In this document: positions 1 to 8,627 of the stretch, piece after piece
Position numbering within the stretch: the first letter of the stretch is position 1
Layout: each line of letters opens with the position of its first letter
Assembly (NCBI GenBank): GCA_036985715.1
Contig: BTQE01000010.1
Span: forward strand, 1 to 48,380
Direction: 5' to 3'
DNA: 48,380 bases
Source: SMXL01 sp036985715
GTDB taxonomy: Bacteria > Bacteroidota > Rhodothermia > Rhodothermales > UBA10348
Notes under the pieces: model-generated
What the model saw: the letters and a program-made list of their open reading frames with translations, nothing else
The model's database searches: none
What the model was told of the DNA's origin: nothing
Position numbers and translations under genes: made by a program

Positions 1-1
1 C

Positions 2-436
2 CGCTCTGAATGGCTTTCCGATTTACTTTTTGTTCTCTCCCAGCAGGATGCCACCGCCGAGAGTCAGGCGATTGATTTTGTTGACCCGAGCGGATTTCCC
101 GACTGGATCGATCGGTACAAGATCCAGATGCGATACAAAGGCTTTCGCCACTCACGGATTTCCACGTTTTACCACTTTACGACGATCGATCATCAAGAGA
201 ATTTTCGATCGCTGGGACAAGCGAACAAACCCATTTTACTGCTCTGGGGCGAACGCGACGTGGCTGTGCCTTTTGTTGAGAGCCGGGTAGTGGCAGATAT
301 CACCGGTGCAGAGTTTGTCCCGATCAGTGAAGCGGCGCACCTTCCCCATCTCGAACAATCACACATCGTCAATCCACTCATTGTCGAGTTCCTGTCTCGA
401 TCCGCATCCGCGTCCGTATCCGGATTGACGGAGTAA
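2..436 (+). CDS. alpha/beta hydrolase, C-terminal part (truncated by window edge)
   Basis: An open frame enters from the left edge and ends at a TAA at 434-436. The visible ~144 residues carry the last third of an alpha/beta hydrolase fold: a beta strand followed by the acid segment LLLWGERDVAVPF (the Asp of the triad is probably the D of ERD) and the helix/strand leading to the catalytic His in SEAAHLPHLEQ. This order (strand, GxxD, about 27 residues, H) is typical of epoxide-hydrolase/haloperoxidase-like serine hydrolases. The nucleophile elbow lies outside the window, so substrate and exact subfamily cannot be judged. The short serine/alanine-rich tail after the last helix looks non-conserved. 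Confidence 0.75.
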   Translation, partial: RSEWLSDLLFVLSQQDATAESQAIDFVDPSGFPDWIDRYKIQMRYKGFRHSRISTFYHFTTIDHQENFRSLGQANKPILLLWGERDVAVPFVESRVVADITGAEFVPISEAAHLPHLEQSHIVNPLIVEFLSRSASASVSGLTE

Positions 437-520
437 GTTGAAGATCGAAAATGTGCCCGTCATGAGGACGTTTCAAATGACCTAGCGCCTTTTTGCGTAC
501 TTCTACCTACCATTCCTGAA

Positions 521-1972
521 ATGACCTTTCCAATTTTCATAATTATGATCTATCGGCACCAAATAGCCCTGCCCGGCATCCGACTGATTTGGGTATTCCT
601 GTTCGCCCTGTGTTTCGGACTCCTGTTCACGACAGAATCATCGGCACAAGCCGTTGAAGGCCGCTGGCGTGTGCTTTCCGAGGGCCCTGAAGCAAACAGA
701 AGACACGACGACGTCGCCTTTATCAATGAAAGCGAAGGTTGGATCGTAAACCTCGAGGGAAAGGTTTACGGGACGAAAGACGGCGGTTCGTCCTGGGAAT
801 TACTACACAATAACCTGTTCGTCGGCTTTCGTAGTGTGGCTTTTGCGAATGATCGAATTGGATACCTTGGCACGCTCTCGCCCGGCTCTGTCCTTCTTCA
901 GACGTTTGACGGAGGCCGCAATTGGATCAATCTCACGGATCGAATCAAAGGAACGACGCCGCAGTCGATCTGCGGATTGTGGGCGGTCGACGAAAATACT
1001 ATTTACGGTGTTGGGGCCTTTTTCGGCGGGCCCTGGTTGGTAAAATCCACAGACGGGGGAGTAACCTGGACCAGCAAAGTAGTCGGCGCCGGGGCCAAAA
1101 CTCTAGTCGATGTGTACTTCAAAAACAGGGACGAGGGATATGCGGTCGGTGGCACGGCAGACACCGGCGATGGGCTGCGTGGCAATGCCGTCGTTCTGAG
1201 AACGACCGACGGCGGCTCGAACTGGACGCAGGTGCATCAAACCAATCACAGCTCGAATGTGGGTGGTGAGTGGGGTTGGAAAATTTCTTTTCCCAGTGAG
1301 CTCGTTGGTTATGTATCTCTCGAATACACTGGGAATAACAAAAACGAACCGGCCAAATACTTAAAAACGGTGGACGGGGGCCTCACGTGGACCGAACACC
1401 ATATCCCGGGAAGTACGCAGGTATCGGGACTTCAGGGCATCGGGTTCATTACGGAGAATATTGGATGGGCCAGCGGTCGCGGACAGACTTCCGTTACCAT
1501 CGATGGCGGAACTACCTGGCAGCAAATCGCCGCCTACAATCCAGAGACCAATCCAAATGGTGAGCTGGACGGCAGGACAAATCGGATATTCGTTTTAAAT
1601 AACACGCTCGCCTATGCCGTAGGAAAGTACACATACAAGTTCGAGGGGACCATCCCTGTACGCGTCGTTCCCGAGAGCGTGCCAGAACGCCCCGCTCAAT
1701 TTCAGATGTATCAGAACTATCCGAATCCGTTCCAGAAAAGCACAACAATCGGGTACACCCTCTTCGAAAAAGTTGACGTGCTCATTACGGTCCGCGACGT
1801 TCTCGGAAGACAGGTCCGGACGCTCATGCACGAATTCCAATCGCCCGGCAAGTATACCGTGACGTGGGATGGCCGGGACGAGACCGGGTCCAGATTGGCA
1901 AACGGAACGTATCTGTATCTGATGGACATTGGTGAACAGATCGAAATCAAACACGCCGTGCTTCTTCGGTAA
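521..1972 (+). CDS. secreted YCF48/BNR-like beta-propeller with C-terminal sorting domain
   Basis: The protein starts with a hydrophobic signal peptide ending near SSAQA. The ATG at 545 is an equally good start and gives a more standard signal peptide; neither start has a clear ribosome binding site. The body contains repeated Asp-box-like motifs of the form TxDGGxxW (KDGGSSWELL, FDGGRNWINL, TDGGVTWTSK, TDGGSNWTQV, VDGGLTWTEH, IDGGTTWQQI), the hallmark of YCF48/sortilin-type propellers. The last ~85 residues read YPNPF, then TTIGYTL, then a DVLGRQVRTL strand and a GTYLYLM end, matching FlgD-like/type IX secretion sorting domains. I infer an exported, probably surface-displayed propeller; its ligand is unknown. 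Confidence 0.85.
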   Translation: MTFPIFIIMIYRHQIALPGIRLIWVFLFALCFGLLFTTESSAQAVEGRWRVLSEGPEANRRHDDVAFINESEGWIVNLEGKVYGTKDGGSSWELLHNNLFVGFRSVAFANDRIGYLGTLSPGSVLLQTFDGGRNWINLTDRIKGTTPQSICGLWAVDENTIYGVGAFFGGPWLVKSTDGGVTWTSKVVGAGAKTLVDVYFKNRDEGYAVGGTADTGDGLRGNAVVLRTTDGGSNWTQVHQTNHSSNVGGEWGWKISFPSELVGYVSLEYTGNNKNEPAKYLKTVDGGLTWTEHHIPGSTQVSGLQGIGFITENIGWASGRGQTSVTIDGGTTWQQIAAYNPETNPNGELDGRTNRIFVLNNTLAYAVGKYTYKFEGTIPVRVVPESVPERPAQFQMYQNYPNPFQKSTTIGYTLFEKVDVLITVRDVLGRQVRTLMHEFQSPGKYTVTWDGRDETGSRLANGTYLYLMDIGEQIEIKHAVLLR

Positions 1973-2015
1973 GCCTGGGATCGCCATCAAGATCGGAAAA
2001 AGTCAGATCAATCTC

Positions 2016-2039
2016 ATTATTGATCTATCGTTCCATTAT
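2016..2039. promoter_or_regulatory. palindromic site upstream of tetR-type gene (putative operator)
   Basis: ATTATTGA, an 8-nt spacer and TCCATTAT form an imperfect inverted repeat (two mismatches in the arms) 40 bp upstream of the tetR-type ATG. The same 24-bp pattern, with perfect arms, recurs just after the gene at 2667-2690; the two copies share about 19 of 24 positions. AT-rich palindromes of this size next to a TetR gene are normally its own operator. That role is inference. Confidence 0.55.
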
Positions 2040-2079
2040 ATTGAAACGCGTGTTTGTTATAGACTTCAGGAGCAGAAAT

Positions 2080-2661
2080 ATGGCTAGGCCGCGGGAGTTC
2101 GAAGCTGAGACCGCTCTGGACAGGGCGATGAATTTGTTTTGGACAAAAGGGTATTGCGCTACGACAACCCGAGATATCGTCGACGCGCTCTGCCTCGGTC
2201 GTCAGAGCATTTACAACGCATTCGGAGACAAGGAATCGCTTTTCGGAAGATGCCTGGAGTGGTACGAAAAATCGATTCTAGATCCGCGATTCGAAGAACT
2301 CGAAAGAAAAGGGGCTTCAAAACCTGAAATCGTTCGATTTGTAGCCCACGCAGTCGAGTTTTATGACCTCCAACGTCCGCGGAAGGGCTGCATGATCACG
2401 AACACGGCTGTCGACGCGTCGATGATCATACCCGTAGCCGCGGCTAAATCAAAGGCTTATATGGACCGATTAAGCTCTGGGTTTCGCAAGACTATTTCGA
2501 ACGCGTTGCTTCGCAAAGAACTAACGCAGTCTCTTGACGTCGAGGCAGTCGCCCTCTCGCTCGCGTGCACAATGCTGGGAATGGCCGTTGCTTCAAAGGT
2601 TGGTGCCAATCGCGTAGAACTGGTCGATATGGCTTCAGTAGCACTGAGGCCACTCTACTGA
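2080..2661 (+). CDS. TetR/AcrR-family transcriptional regulator
   Basis: A 193-residue regulator. The ATG at 2080 follows CAGGAGCAG; an upstream in-frame start would add 20 residues that do not resemble the family. The N-terminal helix-turn-helix runs from MARPREF through TKGYCATTTRDIVDAL and GRQSIYNAFGDKESLF, the classic TetR recognition helix region with the conserved Y-x-F/H-F-x-x-K-E-x-L pattern. The ligand domain contains GCMITNTAVDAS, close to the GCLxxNT motif of the AcrR/YxaF-like group. No neighbouring gene is obviously its target, so autoregulation through the flanking palindromes is the simplest guess. The inducer cannot be read from sequence. Confidence 0.9.
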   Translation: MARPREFEAETALDRAMNLFWTKGYCATTTRDIVDALCLGRQSIYNAFGDKESLFGRCLEWYEKSILDPRFEELERKGASKPEIVRFVAHAVEFYDLQRPRKGCMITNTAVDASMIIPVAAAKSKAYMDRLSSGFRKTISNALLRKELTQSLDVEAVALSLACTMLGMAVASKVGANRVELVDMASVALRPLY

Positions 2662-2666
2662 GCATT

Positions 2667-2690
2667 ATTATTGATCATTAGTTCAATAAT
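2667..2690. promoter_or_regulatory. perfect 8-8-8 palindrome downstream of tetR-type gene
   Basis: ATTATTGA, an 8-nt spacer and TCAATAAT form a perfect inverted repeat starting 5 bp after the tetR stop codon. It matches the pattern at 2016-2039. It lies between two convergent genes, so it is not an obvious promoter operator. It lacks the GC-rich stem and T-run of an intrinsic terminator. Confidence 0.5.
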
Positions 2691-2738
2691 ATATCGGTTC
2701 AACACCACAAGTCGTTTCTGAAACGCCCCTGACGACGC

Positions 2739-3554
2739 CTATTCTACAATACTCGTTATTCGCGTAAGCTCAAGAATAATAGGAATAGACATCTGAGCCA
2801 TATCGATCATGCCGGTTATTTCACCTGACTGCTCCGAATTGAGAAGGGTTCCTGAAGAGGCGTCAACGAACAGAATTCCATCGAGTGTTCCGTCCATCGT
2901 AATTTCCATTTCTCCGCCGCCCTGATTCCCCGATCCAATCAGAGACACGTCACTCGATACCTCGATTTCAAATGCGGAGACACCTTTGTACATCGTGAGC
3001 CGTTTGCTCCGATACTTCGCCGTAGATTCTCGCATACCCTCCAATCCCATCTGTGCAAACGGAACAGAGGATTCTCGTGTCCAGGAGACGCCTGCGGCAA
3101 GAGGTTCATCCGGCAGAATCAGAAAGATTTCCTGAAGACTCTCCTTAAATTGTTCAGCGCCACCAGCCGCCGCCACGTAGGCATTATCTGCCAGTCCCGA
3201 CGCGGTCACGATGCGTCCGTTTGGTTCAAGCACTACGGCACTCTCTAGTCCGATGAGCGCGGATATGGGTGTTCGTGCTCCCACTGCTTCCGCATCCGTA
3301 ACTGAAAAGGTGTATTGATAAGGTCCTGTTGCAGCAACGGATATGTCAATCGTGGTAGATCCGGGGTTCTCCTGCGTACCCTGGCCTGGAATCTCCAAGA
3401 TCTGATTTTGGTTCTGAACCAGTTCATACGAAACGGTGTGGCCCTTTTCCCAATCGTGCATAGCCTGAATCGTTTCTTGCGTTGATGCGCAACCCGTCGC
3501 AACGATCAGTACCGATGCCAGCAGTATTGAAAAGCTGTTATTCTGAATTTTCAT
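2739..3554 (-). CDS. outer-membrane-type lipoprotein of unknown function
   Basis: The start at 3554 is preceded by GAGGA at good spacing; a nine-residue upstream extension is possible but unlikely. The N-terminus MKIQNNSFSILLASVLIVATGCAS is a lipoprotein signal with lipobox VATGC, so the mature protein is lipid-anchored at its Cys. The remaining ~250 residues are rich in beta-strand patterns. A segment LPDEPLAAGVSWTRES resembles the repeated 'value should exceed, then apply treatment' module found in DUF6263-like periplasmic lipoproteins, but I do not regard that assignment as firm. It is convergent with the tetR-type gene and not obviously in an operon. Confidence 0.75.
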   Translation of the reverse strand: MKIQNNSFSILLASVLIVATGCASTQETIQAMHDWEKGHTVSYELVQNQNQILEIPGQGTQENPGSTTIDISVAATGPYQYTFSVTDAEAVGARTPISALIGLESAVVLEPNGRIVTASGLADNAYVAAAGGAEQFKESLQEIFLILPDEPLAAGVSWTRESSVPFAQMGLEGMRESTAKYRSKRLTMYKGVSAFEIEVSSDVSLIGSGNQGGGEMEITMDGTLDGILFVDASSGTLLNSEQSGEITGMIDMAQMSIPIILELTRITSIVE

Positions 3555-3640
3555 AGAGTCCTCTTTACGGAGTGAAATCATTCTTGCGGCGTACGGAGAT
3601 TGGGCGAAAAGTATGCATTCAATACAATTTTCTCCGATGA

Positions 3641-4351
3641 TTAAATCATCGGGACTTCAATGCAGAGGAGCCGCGTGTTTTCGTTAAGATGAAAGTCAAG
3701 CGATGGTGCGTCCCAAAACCCGACTGCGTCTCTTGGCCCGAGCGTCTGACCCTCGATCTCCACACTCCCTTCGATCACGAAGAGGTAGCAACCGTTCGGG
3801 GGCAATTGTATATCGTACGTTCCCGTGTCTCCCACCTCAAAATCCCCGAGTGAAAAGAACGCATCCTGATTGATGCTCAGCGATTCGTCGATTCCGTTCG
3901 GTGAGGCGACAAACTGAAACCGGTTCTTTCGACCCTCCTCGGAAAAGGCCCGCTGGTCATAGCGAGGCTCTACGTTTCTTTCTTTTGGCAGGACCCAGAG
4001 CTGGAAGAGCTTGAGCGGTTCAGATGACGAACCGTTGTACTCGGAATGCAGGATCCCCGTACCCGCGGACATCGCCTGAACCTCGCCGGGCACCAACTGT
4101 TGGGTGTGACCCATGCTGTCCTTGTGTTCTACGATGCCCGACTGCGGAATCGTCACGATCTCCATATTGTCATGCGGGTGCGTCCCGAAGCCTTTTTCGG
4201 GAGCGATCACATCGTCGTTCAGAACACGGAGGGCGCCAAAATTCATTCGATCCGGGTTGAAAAAGCCGGCGAAACTAAACGAATGACGGGCTTTCAACCA
4301 TCCGTGGTCGGCAATACCGCGCTCGGTGCCAGGATGAAAAACTGTTTGCAT
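3641..4351 (-). CDS. pirin-family cupin protein
   Basis: A 236-residue bicupin of the pirin/YhhW type. The N-terminal half contains the metal site pattern GTHPHDNMEIVT (two His), then GTGILHSEYN (His and Glu), the four ligands that bind Fe or another divalent metal in pirins. The opening HPGTERGIADHGWLKARHSFSFAGFFNPDRMNFG is the diagnostic pirin N-terminus in slightly varied form. The second cupin half lacks ligands, as usual in the family. Some pirins show quercetin 2,3-dioxygenase activity; others act as redox-sensitive regulators, and sequence alone does not decide. The frame opens one codon earlier with TTG, but the ATG at 4351 is preferred. Monocistronic. Confidence 0.92.
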   Translation of the reverse strand: MQTVFHPGTERGIADHGWLKARHSFSFAGFFNPDRMNFGALRVLNDDVIAPEKGFGTHPHDNMEIVTIPQSGIVEHKDSMGHTQQLVPGEVQAMSAGTGILHSEYNGSSSEPLKLFQLWVLPKERNVEPRYDQRAFSEEGRKNRFQFVASPNGIDESLSINQDAFFSLGDFEVGDTGTYDIQLPPNGCYLFVIEGSVEIEGQTLGPRDAVGFWDAPSLDFHLNENTRLLCIEVPMI

Positions 4352-4498
4352 CAAATCGTATCGTCTGGTATTAGTAAATCGTAGAGAGAGGCGCCTAATA
4401 AAATCGAATCTCGATTCCGTTCCCGATTGACTCGGCGATGTGTTACAACGGCATGACAGCGTAAATTGACAGCCTCACTCATGGACCCGGAGGTTAGT

Positions 4499-6058
4499 AT
4501 GATTCTGAGACGTCTCTCCCATTACATTGCCCTGGTAAGCCTTTTCGCCATAGCATGCAGTACCAGCGTGGACACTCCCACCAAATTTCAATTTGTAGAA
4601 GCGACCGTATCTCAGGCACACGAGGCGATGCGGGCGGGAACGCTGACAAGTCGACAACTCGTAGAGGGCTACCTGGATCGGATTCGGCAATATGATCAGT
4701 CCTCTCTTCTGAATTCGATCGTTGTTACAAATCCTAAAGCACTGGAAGAAGCCGACGCCCTTGACGCCGAGTTCGAGCGTACAGGAGAGCTGCGGCCACT
4801 CCACGGCATCCCCCTCATCGTGAAGGACAATTACGATACGGTTGGACTCCAAACCGCGGGCGGTTCAGCCGCCATGAAAGGATCAATTCCTCCTGACGAC
4901 GCCTTCCAGGTTGCGCGCCTGAAAGAAGCGGGGGCCATCGTGCTTGCCAAGTCCAACATGGCGGAGTGGGCCTTCAGTCCGTATGTCACGGAGAGTTCGC
5001 TTGCCGGAGTAACGAGAAACCCCTACGACCTGGAACGGGTTCCGGCAGGATCAAGTGGGGGAACCGGCGCTTCGGTGGCCGCAAGTTTTGGAATGATCGG
5101 GCTCGGAACGGATACCGGAAATTCAATCAGGGGGCCGTCGTCACATAACATGCTCGTGGGAATTCGTTCGACGAAAGGACTGACCAGTATCGATGGAATA
5201 ATCCCGCTTTATGCCAGAAACGACGTAGGCGGACCCATGGCAAGGACGGTAGAAGATGCCGTTCGGGTGCTGGAGCTTATCGCGGGCTACGATCCGGCCG
5301 ATCCGATTACGGAGCGGTCCAAGGGCCACGTTGCGGAGAGCTATCTGGAATATCTTAACACCGGAGCACTGGAGGGAGCACGAATCGGTGTATTTCGACG
5401 ATACATCGACGCCGAGACGACCGACCCGGAGATTCGAACCGTAATGGAACGAGCCATTTCCGAACTCGAGAATCTCGGCGCCGAAATCGTAGACCCGGTC
5501 GACATCCCGGACTATTCTGAACTTACGTCTGATCTTTGGTGCAACACGTTTCAGTATGATATAAATCGGTATTTGGCCTCCCTGGGAGATGCCGCCCCGC
5601 ATAAAACCCTCGCTTCCGTAGTCGAAAGCGGACTTTTCTCAACCTACATCGAAAGCCGTCTTGAGCGGGCCCTGGCAATCACCGTGGCTCCAGAAGATCG
5701 AGACCCGGTCTGTACCGATATTTTCAGTACCCCGGCCAACATCGCGTTTCGTGAGGCGGTGTCGAGTATGATGGATGAAAGCGGCCTGGACGCCTTCGTC
5801 TATCCAACTTGGAGCAACCCTCCCAGAATGGTCGGAGACATGGAAAGTCCAGCCGGAGACAATAGCCAGTATCTTTCTCCGCATACTGGATTCCCGGCCA
5901 TTACGGTTCCAATCGGAACAACACATGATGTCTTACCAGCGGGAATGACCTTCATTGGCAGAGAGTACAGCGAGCCTCTATTAATCGGATTCGCCTATTC
6001 ATACGAGCAGGCAACGCACTATCGACAGCCTCCCACTCGGTTTCGTGAGCTTCAATAA
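4499..6058 (+). CDS. amidase-signature-family lipoprotein
   Basis: The start at 4499 is set by GGAGG seven bases upstream; earlier TTG and ATG codons in frame would bury the signal peptide. The N-terminus has a lipoprotein signal with lipobox FAIAC (Cys20), so the enzyme is exported and lipid-anchored. The amidase signature is complete: Lys109 in LIVKDNYDT, cis-Ser185 in GSSGG and nucleophile Ser209 in GTDTGNSIRGPS, spaced as in FAAH-like enzymes (24 residues between the serines). The usual GGS at the nucleophile is GNS here. Length (519 residues) is normal for the family. The substrate is unknown; a periplasmic or surface amide hydrolase is the safe reading. Confidence 0.92.
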   Translation: MILRRLSHYIALVSLFAIACSTSVDTPTKFQFVEATVSQAHEAMRAGTLTSRQLVEGYLDRIRQYDQSSLLNSIVVTNPKALEEADALDAEFERTGELRPLHGIPLIVKDNYDTVGLQTAGGSAAMKGSIPPDDAFQVARLKEAGAIVLAKSNMAEWAFSPYVTESSLAGVTRNPYDLERVPAGSSGGTGASVAASFGMIGLGTDTGNSIRGPSSHNMLVGIRSTKGLTSIDGIIPLYARNDVGGPMARTVEDAVRVLELIAGYDPADPITERSKGHVAESYLEYLNTGALEGARIGVFRRYIDAETTDPEIRTVMERAISELENLGAEIVDPVDIPDYSELTSDLWCNTFQYDINRYLASLGDAAPHKTLASVVESGLFSTYIESRLERALAITVAPEDRDPVCTDIFSTPANIAFREAVSSMMDESGLDAFVYPTWSNPPRMVGDMESPAGDNSQYLSPHTGFPAITVPIGTTHDVLPAGMTFIGREYSEPLLIGFAYSYEQATHYRQPPTRFRELQ

Positions 6059-6112
6059 TTGTTTGGATCGCGAACAGGGGTACCTGCCCGACGGCAGTCC
6101 AGTTATCTCGCG

Positions 6113-6511
6113 CTAGTTGCTCGACCGATCGGTGACCAGTGCAGCCAGGTTTGCAAGCTGCAATTCCACCCGTTTGATCTCGCGAACAGTCGCGTTTTTT
6201 TCCATTTCCATCCACCACCAGACTTTCATCGCGGTAGTGCCCATCATGAAAAAGAAGAAGCCCGAAGCCCACATAATCAGATCCTTCGTCGCTTCAACGC
6301 GAAAGAATTGAACGGCACTGTACACGGACAGACCGAAAAATACCGCGGCGACAAACATCATCAGAATCGAAAGCGCCTTGTTTCGTCCGGAAAAGGCCCC
6401 AAAAGCCATGTCCATGATCCCCTGTTCGCCCAGGTCCTCATAGGCCTGTAATTCGTCCTCATGTAGTGCGGCCCGAATAAGCTTGTCAATATTTTGTTCT
6501 GAGTCAGTCAT
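6113..6511 (-). CDS. DUF6768-like membrane protein, partner of ECF sigma factor
   Basis: A 132-residue protein with an acidic N-terminal helix region (IDKLIRAALHEDELQAYEDLGEQ), then two hydrophobic segments (about residues 46-65 and 78-96) and a charged C-terminal helix containing KVWWWMEMEKNATVREIKRVELQLA. The arrangement matches what I recall of DUF6768 proteins. It starts only 3 bp after the ECF sigma gene stop on the same strand, so the two are co-transcribed. The cytosolic N-terminus plus membrane anchor would fit an anti-sigma factor, but it lacks a recognisable zinc anti-sigma motif (HxxxCxxC). That role is inference. Confidence 0.75.
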   Translation of the reverse strand: MTDSEQNIDKLIRAALHEDELQAYEDLGEQGIMDMAFGAFSGRNKALSILMMFVAAVFFGLSVYSAVQFFRVEATKDLIMWASGFFFFMMGTTAMKVWWWMEMEKNATVREIKRVELQLANLAALVTDRSSN

Positions 6512-6514
6512 TCT

Positions 6515-7048
6515 TCAATCCTCCAACGCTTCTTTAAGCATCTTGCGTGCGTGATACAATCTTGATTTTACGGTCCCTTCTGGAATTCCCAGGCTTAAGG
6601 CAATCGCCCGAACGCCCATTTCGTTGAGATAAAAAAGCGTAAGAATCGTTCGCTGATTGCTCGGAAGCTTTCGGATTTCTGATCGAACGACATCAACCTT
6701 TCCGTCGGGCTTCGATTCATTCCGACTCTCTGCTTCCTTGGCGACAGTTTCTTTGAGTCTTCGCTCTGATCGTTCTTTTCGAATCCAATCCGCACATTTG
6801 TTCCGGATAATTCGATAAATCCAGTTCTGAAAACGGGACGGATCGTCCAGCCTGCGTATTCCTTTAACCACCGCAACCCACGTCTCCTGGGCAATATCCT
6901 TCGCTGCGTCGGGGTCCTGAGTCAGCTGGAACACACGTCTTATGAGCCGCTGGTGCCACTGGGCAACAAGGAGGTCAAACGCTTTCCGTTCTCCGTTTTG
7001 AACCCTCAGAACCAACAGCTCAGTGAGTATTTCAGACCGTGATCCCAC
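6515..7048 (-). CDS. RNA polymerase ECF sigma factor (sigma-70 family)
   Basis: A 177-residue protein with only regions sigma-2 and sigma-4, as in ECF factors. Region 2 contains DPDAAKDIAQETWVAVVKGI and FQNWIYRIIRNKCADWIRK, the -10 recognition and core-binding helices. Region 4 contains LPSNQRTILTLFYLNEMG and GIPEGTVKSRLYHARKML, the -35 helix-turn-helix. The start is a GTG at 7048. The linker between domains is charged and about 25 residues long. It forms an operon with the downstream membrane protein at 6113-6511, the usual sigma/anti-sigma order. The target regulon cannot be inferred. Confidence 0.93.
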   Translation of the reverse strand: MGSRSEILTELLVLRVQNGERKAFDLLVAQWHQRLIRRVFQLTQDPDAAKDIAQETWVAVVKGIRRLDDPSRFQNWIYRIIRNKCADWIRKERSERRLKETVAKEAESRNESKPDGKVDVVRSEIRKLPSNQRTILTLFYLNEMGVRAIALSLGIPEGTVKSRLYHARKMLKEALED

Positions 7049-7261
7049 GAAATAGAACCCTTTTTATAGTCTCTTTGCCATACAGTCGGATGTGACTGGC
7101 ATTTGGTTCACTGCCGCCTGACGAGTTCATCGTGTCTGGAAACAATGTCTTCAGGAAAACCACCGAAAATCTGACAGAATCTAAACCAGAACAGTCACGA
7201 TTTTTCTGTCATGTGTACTTTACCGTACGTTTCGTCTCCGTCAAAGAAAATCCAACCAACC

Positions 7262-8626
7262 ATGACATCTCGGTTTCGAATACTCGTACTCTTCCCTGCG
7301 ATACTTGCGTTCGCCCAGAGCAGCACCGCTCAAATTCCACAATCAGAGTTTGAACAACGCAGAGCGACGATCCTGAATTATGCGGACGACGGGATCATTT
7401 TGCTGAAGGCCAAAGCTTCAGAAAAAGAAATGGAGCAGCCCGGATGGATTCAAAACGCTTCGTTCTACTATTTCACAGGCCTGGGTGATCAACCGTCGGC
7501 GATTCTCGTCCTGGATGGACCCCGGCAGGAAGCGAATCTATTCGTTCCACCAGCACCACTCTCGTTCGGGATGCCCGTCCAAAACCTTAGTCAGACTCCC
7601 GGTTCTGAATCAGCGGCTGCGCTTGGATTGAATTCGGTCCGCGATTGGGATGGCTTTGAATCGCACATCGATAAACGCATCCAGGAGGGAATAACCCGCC
7701 TCTATCTGGAGAAGCCCCGTAGGCCCGAGCCCAACGGAACTCCTGATGGCATGATGGCCGTTTCGGGGCCATTTCTCCTCTGGGAGCAAAGCGTCTCGGA
7801 GACTTTCCCGAATGTAGAGATCATATCCATCAGCGAACAGATTTCTGAAATGCGCTGGGTGAAGTCTGCCGCGGAATTCAAGATTCTTCGCTCAAATGCC
7901 GTCATGACGAGTCGTGCCATGATGGCTGGAGCAAGAGCGATCAGACCAGGCGCGTTTCAACGCGAGGTGGAATCAGCAGTCGTGGCTGGGTGCCTGGAAT
8001 CTGGAGCACAAGGACCATCCTTCTGGCCGTGGACCATGGCTGGTCCCAACGCGCATTTTCAGAATCTCATTCGGTCATTCTACGACTACAACGGCCTCAA
8101 CCGAAAAATGCAGTCGGGTGAGTTGGTTCGGGTCGACGTCGGATGTGCCTCGAACAATTATGGTGGCGACGTAGGTCGGACAATTCCGGTCTCCGGGAGC
8201 TTTTCCGATGAACAGGCCAGGGTCTGGAATCTGCTCGTATCGGGCTACCTGGCCGGAATCGAGGCCATGCAGCCTGGCATGAGCCTCGATGAGGTTCGGG
8301 CAGCTAGTCAGGAGGCAATCCGGCAGGCTTATCAAAGAGCAGACGATACGAACATGAGAACCATCGCAGAGTCCATGTTGGACGAGTTCTCCGGTGTGAA
8401 CTGGCATATTCACGGGGTGGGAATTGAAAGCGGAGAAGCGCCCGGACCCAGGCTCGAATCGGGCGTGGTTCTGGCGTATGAACCGTCATTTTCTTGGGGA
8501 AACGATGCATACTATCTGGAGGACATGATTCTGATAACCGCGCGCGGCGCTGAAGTGCTGAGCAATGGTCTGCCGTATTCAGCTACTGAAATAGCGGCTG
8601 CGCTCTCAGGAACGAAAGCATACTAG
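7262..8626 (+). CDS. secreted M24-family metallopeptidase (Xaa-Pro aminopeptidase-like)
   Basis: The ATG at 7262 begins a clear Sec signal peptide (MTSRFRILVLFPAILAFAQSS-TAQ); an earlier ATG at 7211 would put 17 extra residues before it. After a creatinase/aminopeptidase-P N-domain (about residues 25-190) the pita-bread domain keeps all five metal ligands of M24 peptidases in order: Asp in RVDVGCASNNY and Asp in GGDVGRT, His in HIHGVGIE, Glu in LAYEPSF, Glu in YYLEDMIL. Two-metal hydrolysis of X-Pro peptides is therefore likely, acting outside the cytoplasm. The GNAT gene follows after a single base, suggesting co-transcription. Confidence 0.92.
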   Translation: MTSRFRILVLFPAILAFAQSSTAQIPQSEFEQRRATILNYADDGIILLKAKASEKEMEQPGWIQNASFYYFTGLGDQPSAILVLDGPRQEANLFVPPAPLSFGMPVQNLSQTPGSESAAALGLNSVRDWDGFESHIDKRIQEGITRLYLEKPRRPEPNGTPDGMMAVSGPFLLWEQSVSETFPNVEIISISEQISEMRWVKSAAEFKILRSNAVMTSRAMMAGARAIRPGAFQREVESAVVAGCLESGAQGPSFWPWTMAGPNAHFQNLIRSFYDYNGLNRKMQSGELVRVDVGCASNNYGGDVGRTIPVSGSFSDEQARVWNLLVSGYLAGIEAMQPGMSLDEVRAASQEAIRQAYQRADDTNMRTIAESMLDEFSGVNWHIHGVGIESGEAPGPRLESGVVLAYEPSFSWGNDAYYLEDMILITARGAEVLSNGLPYSATEIAAALSGTKAY

Positions 8627-8627
8627 C

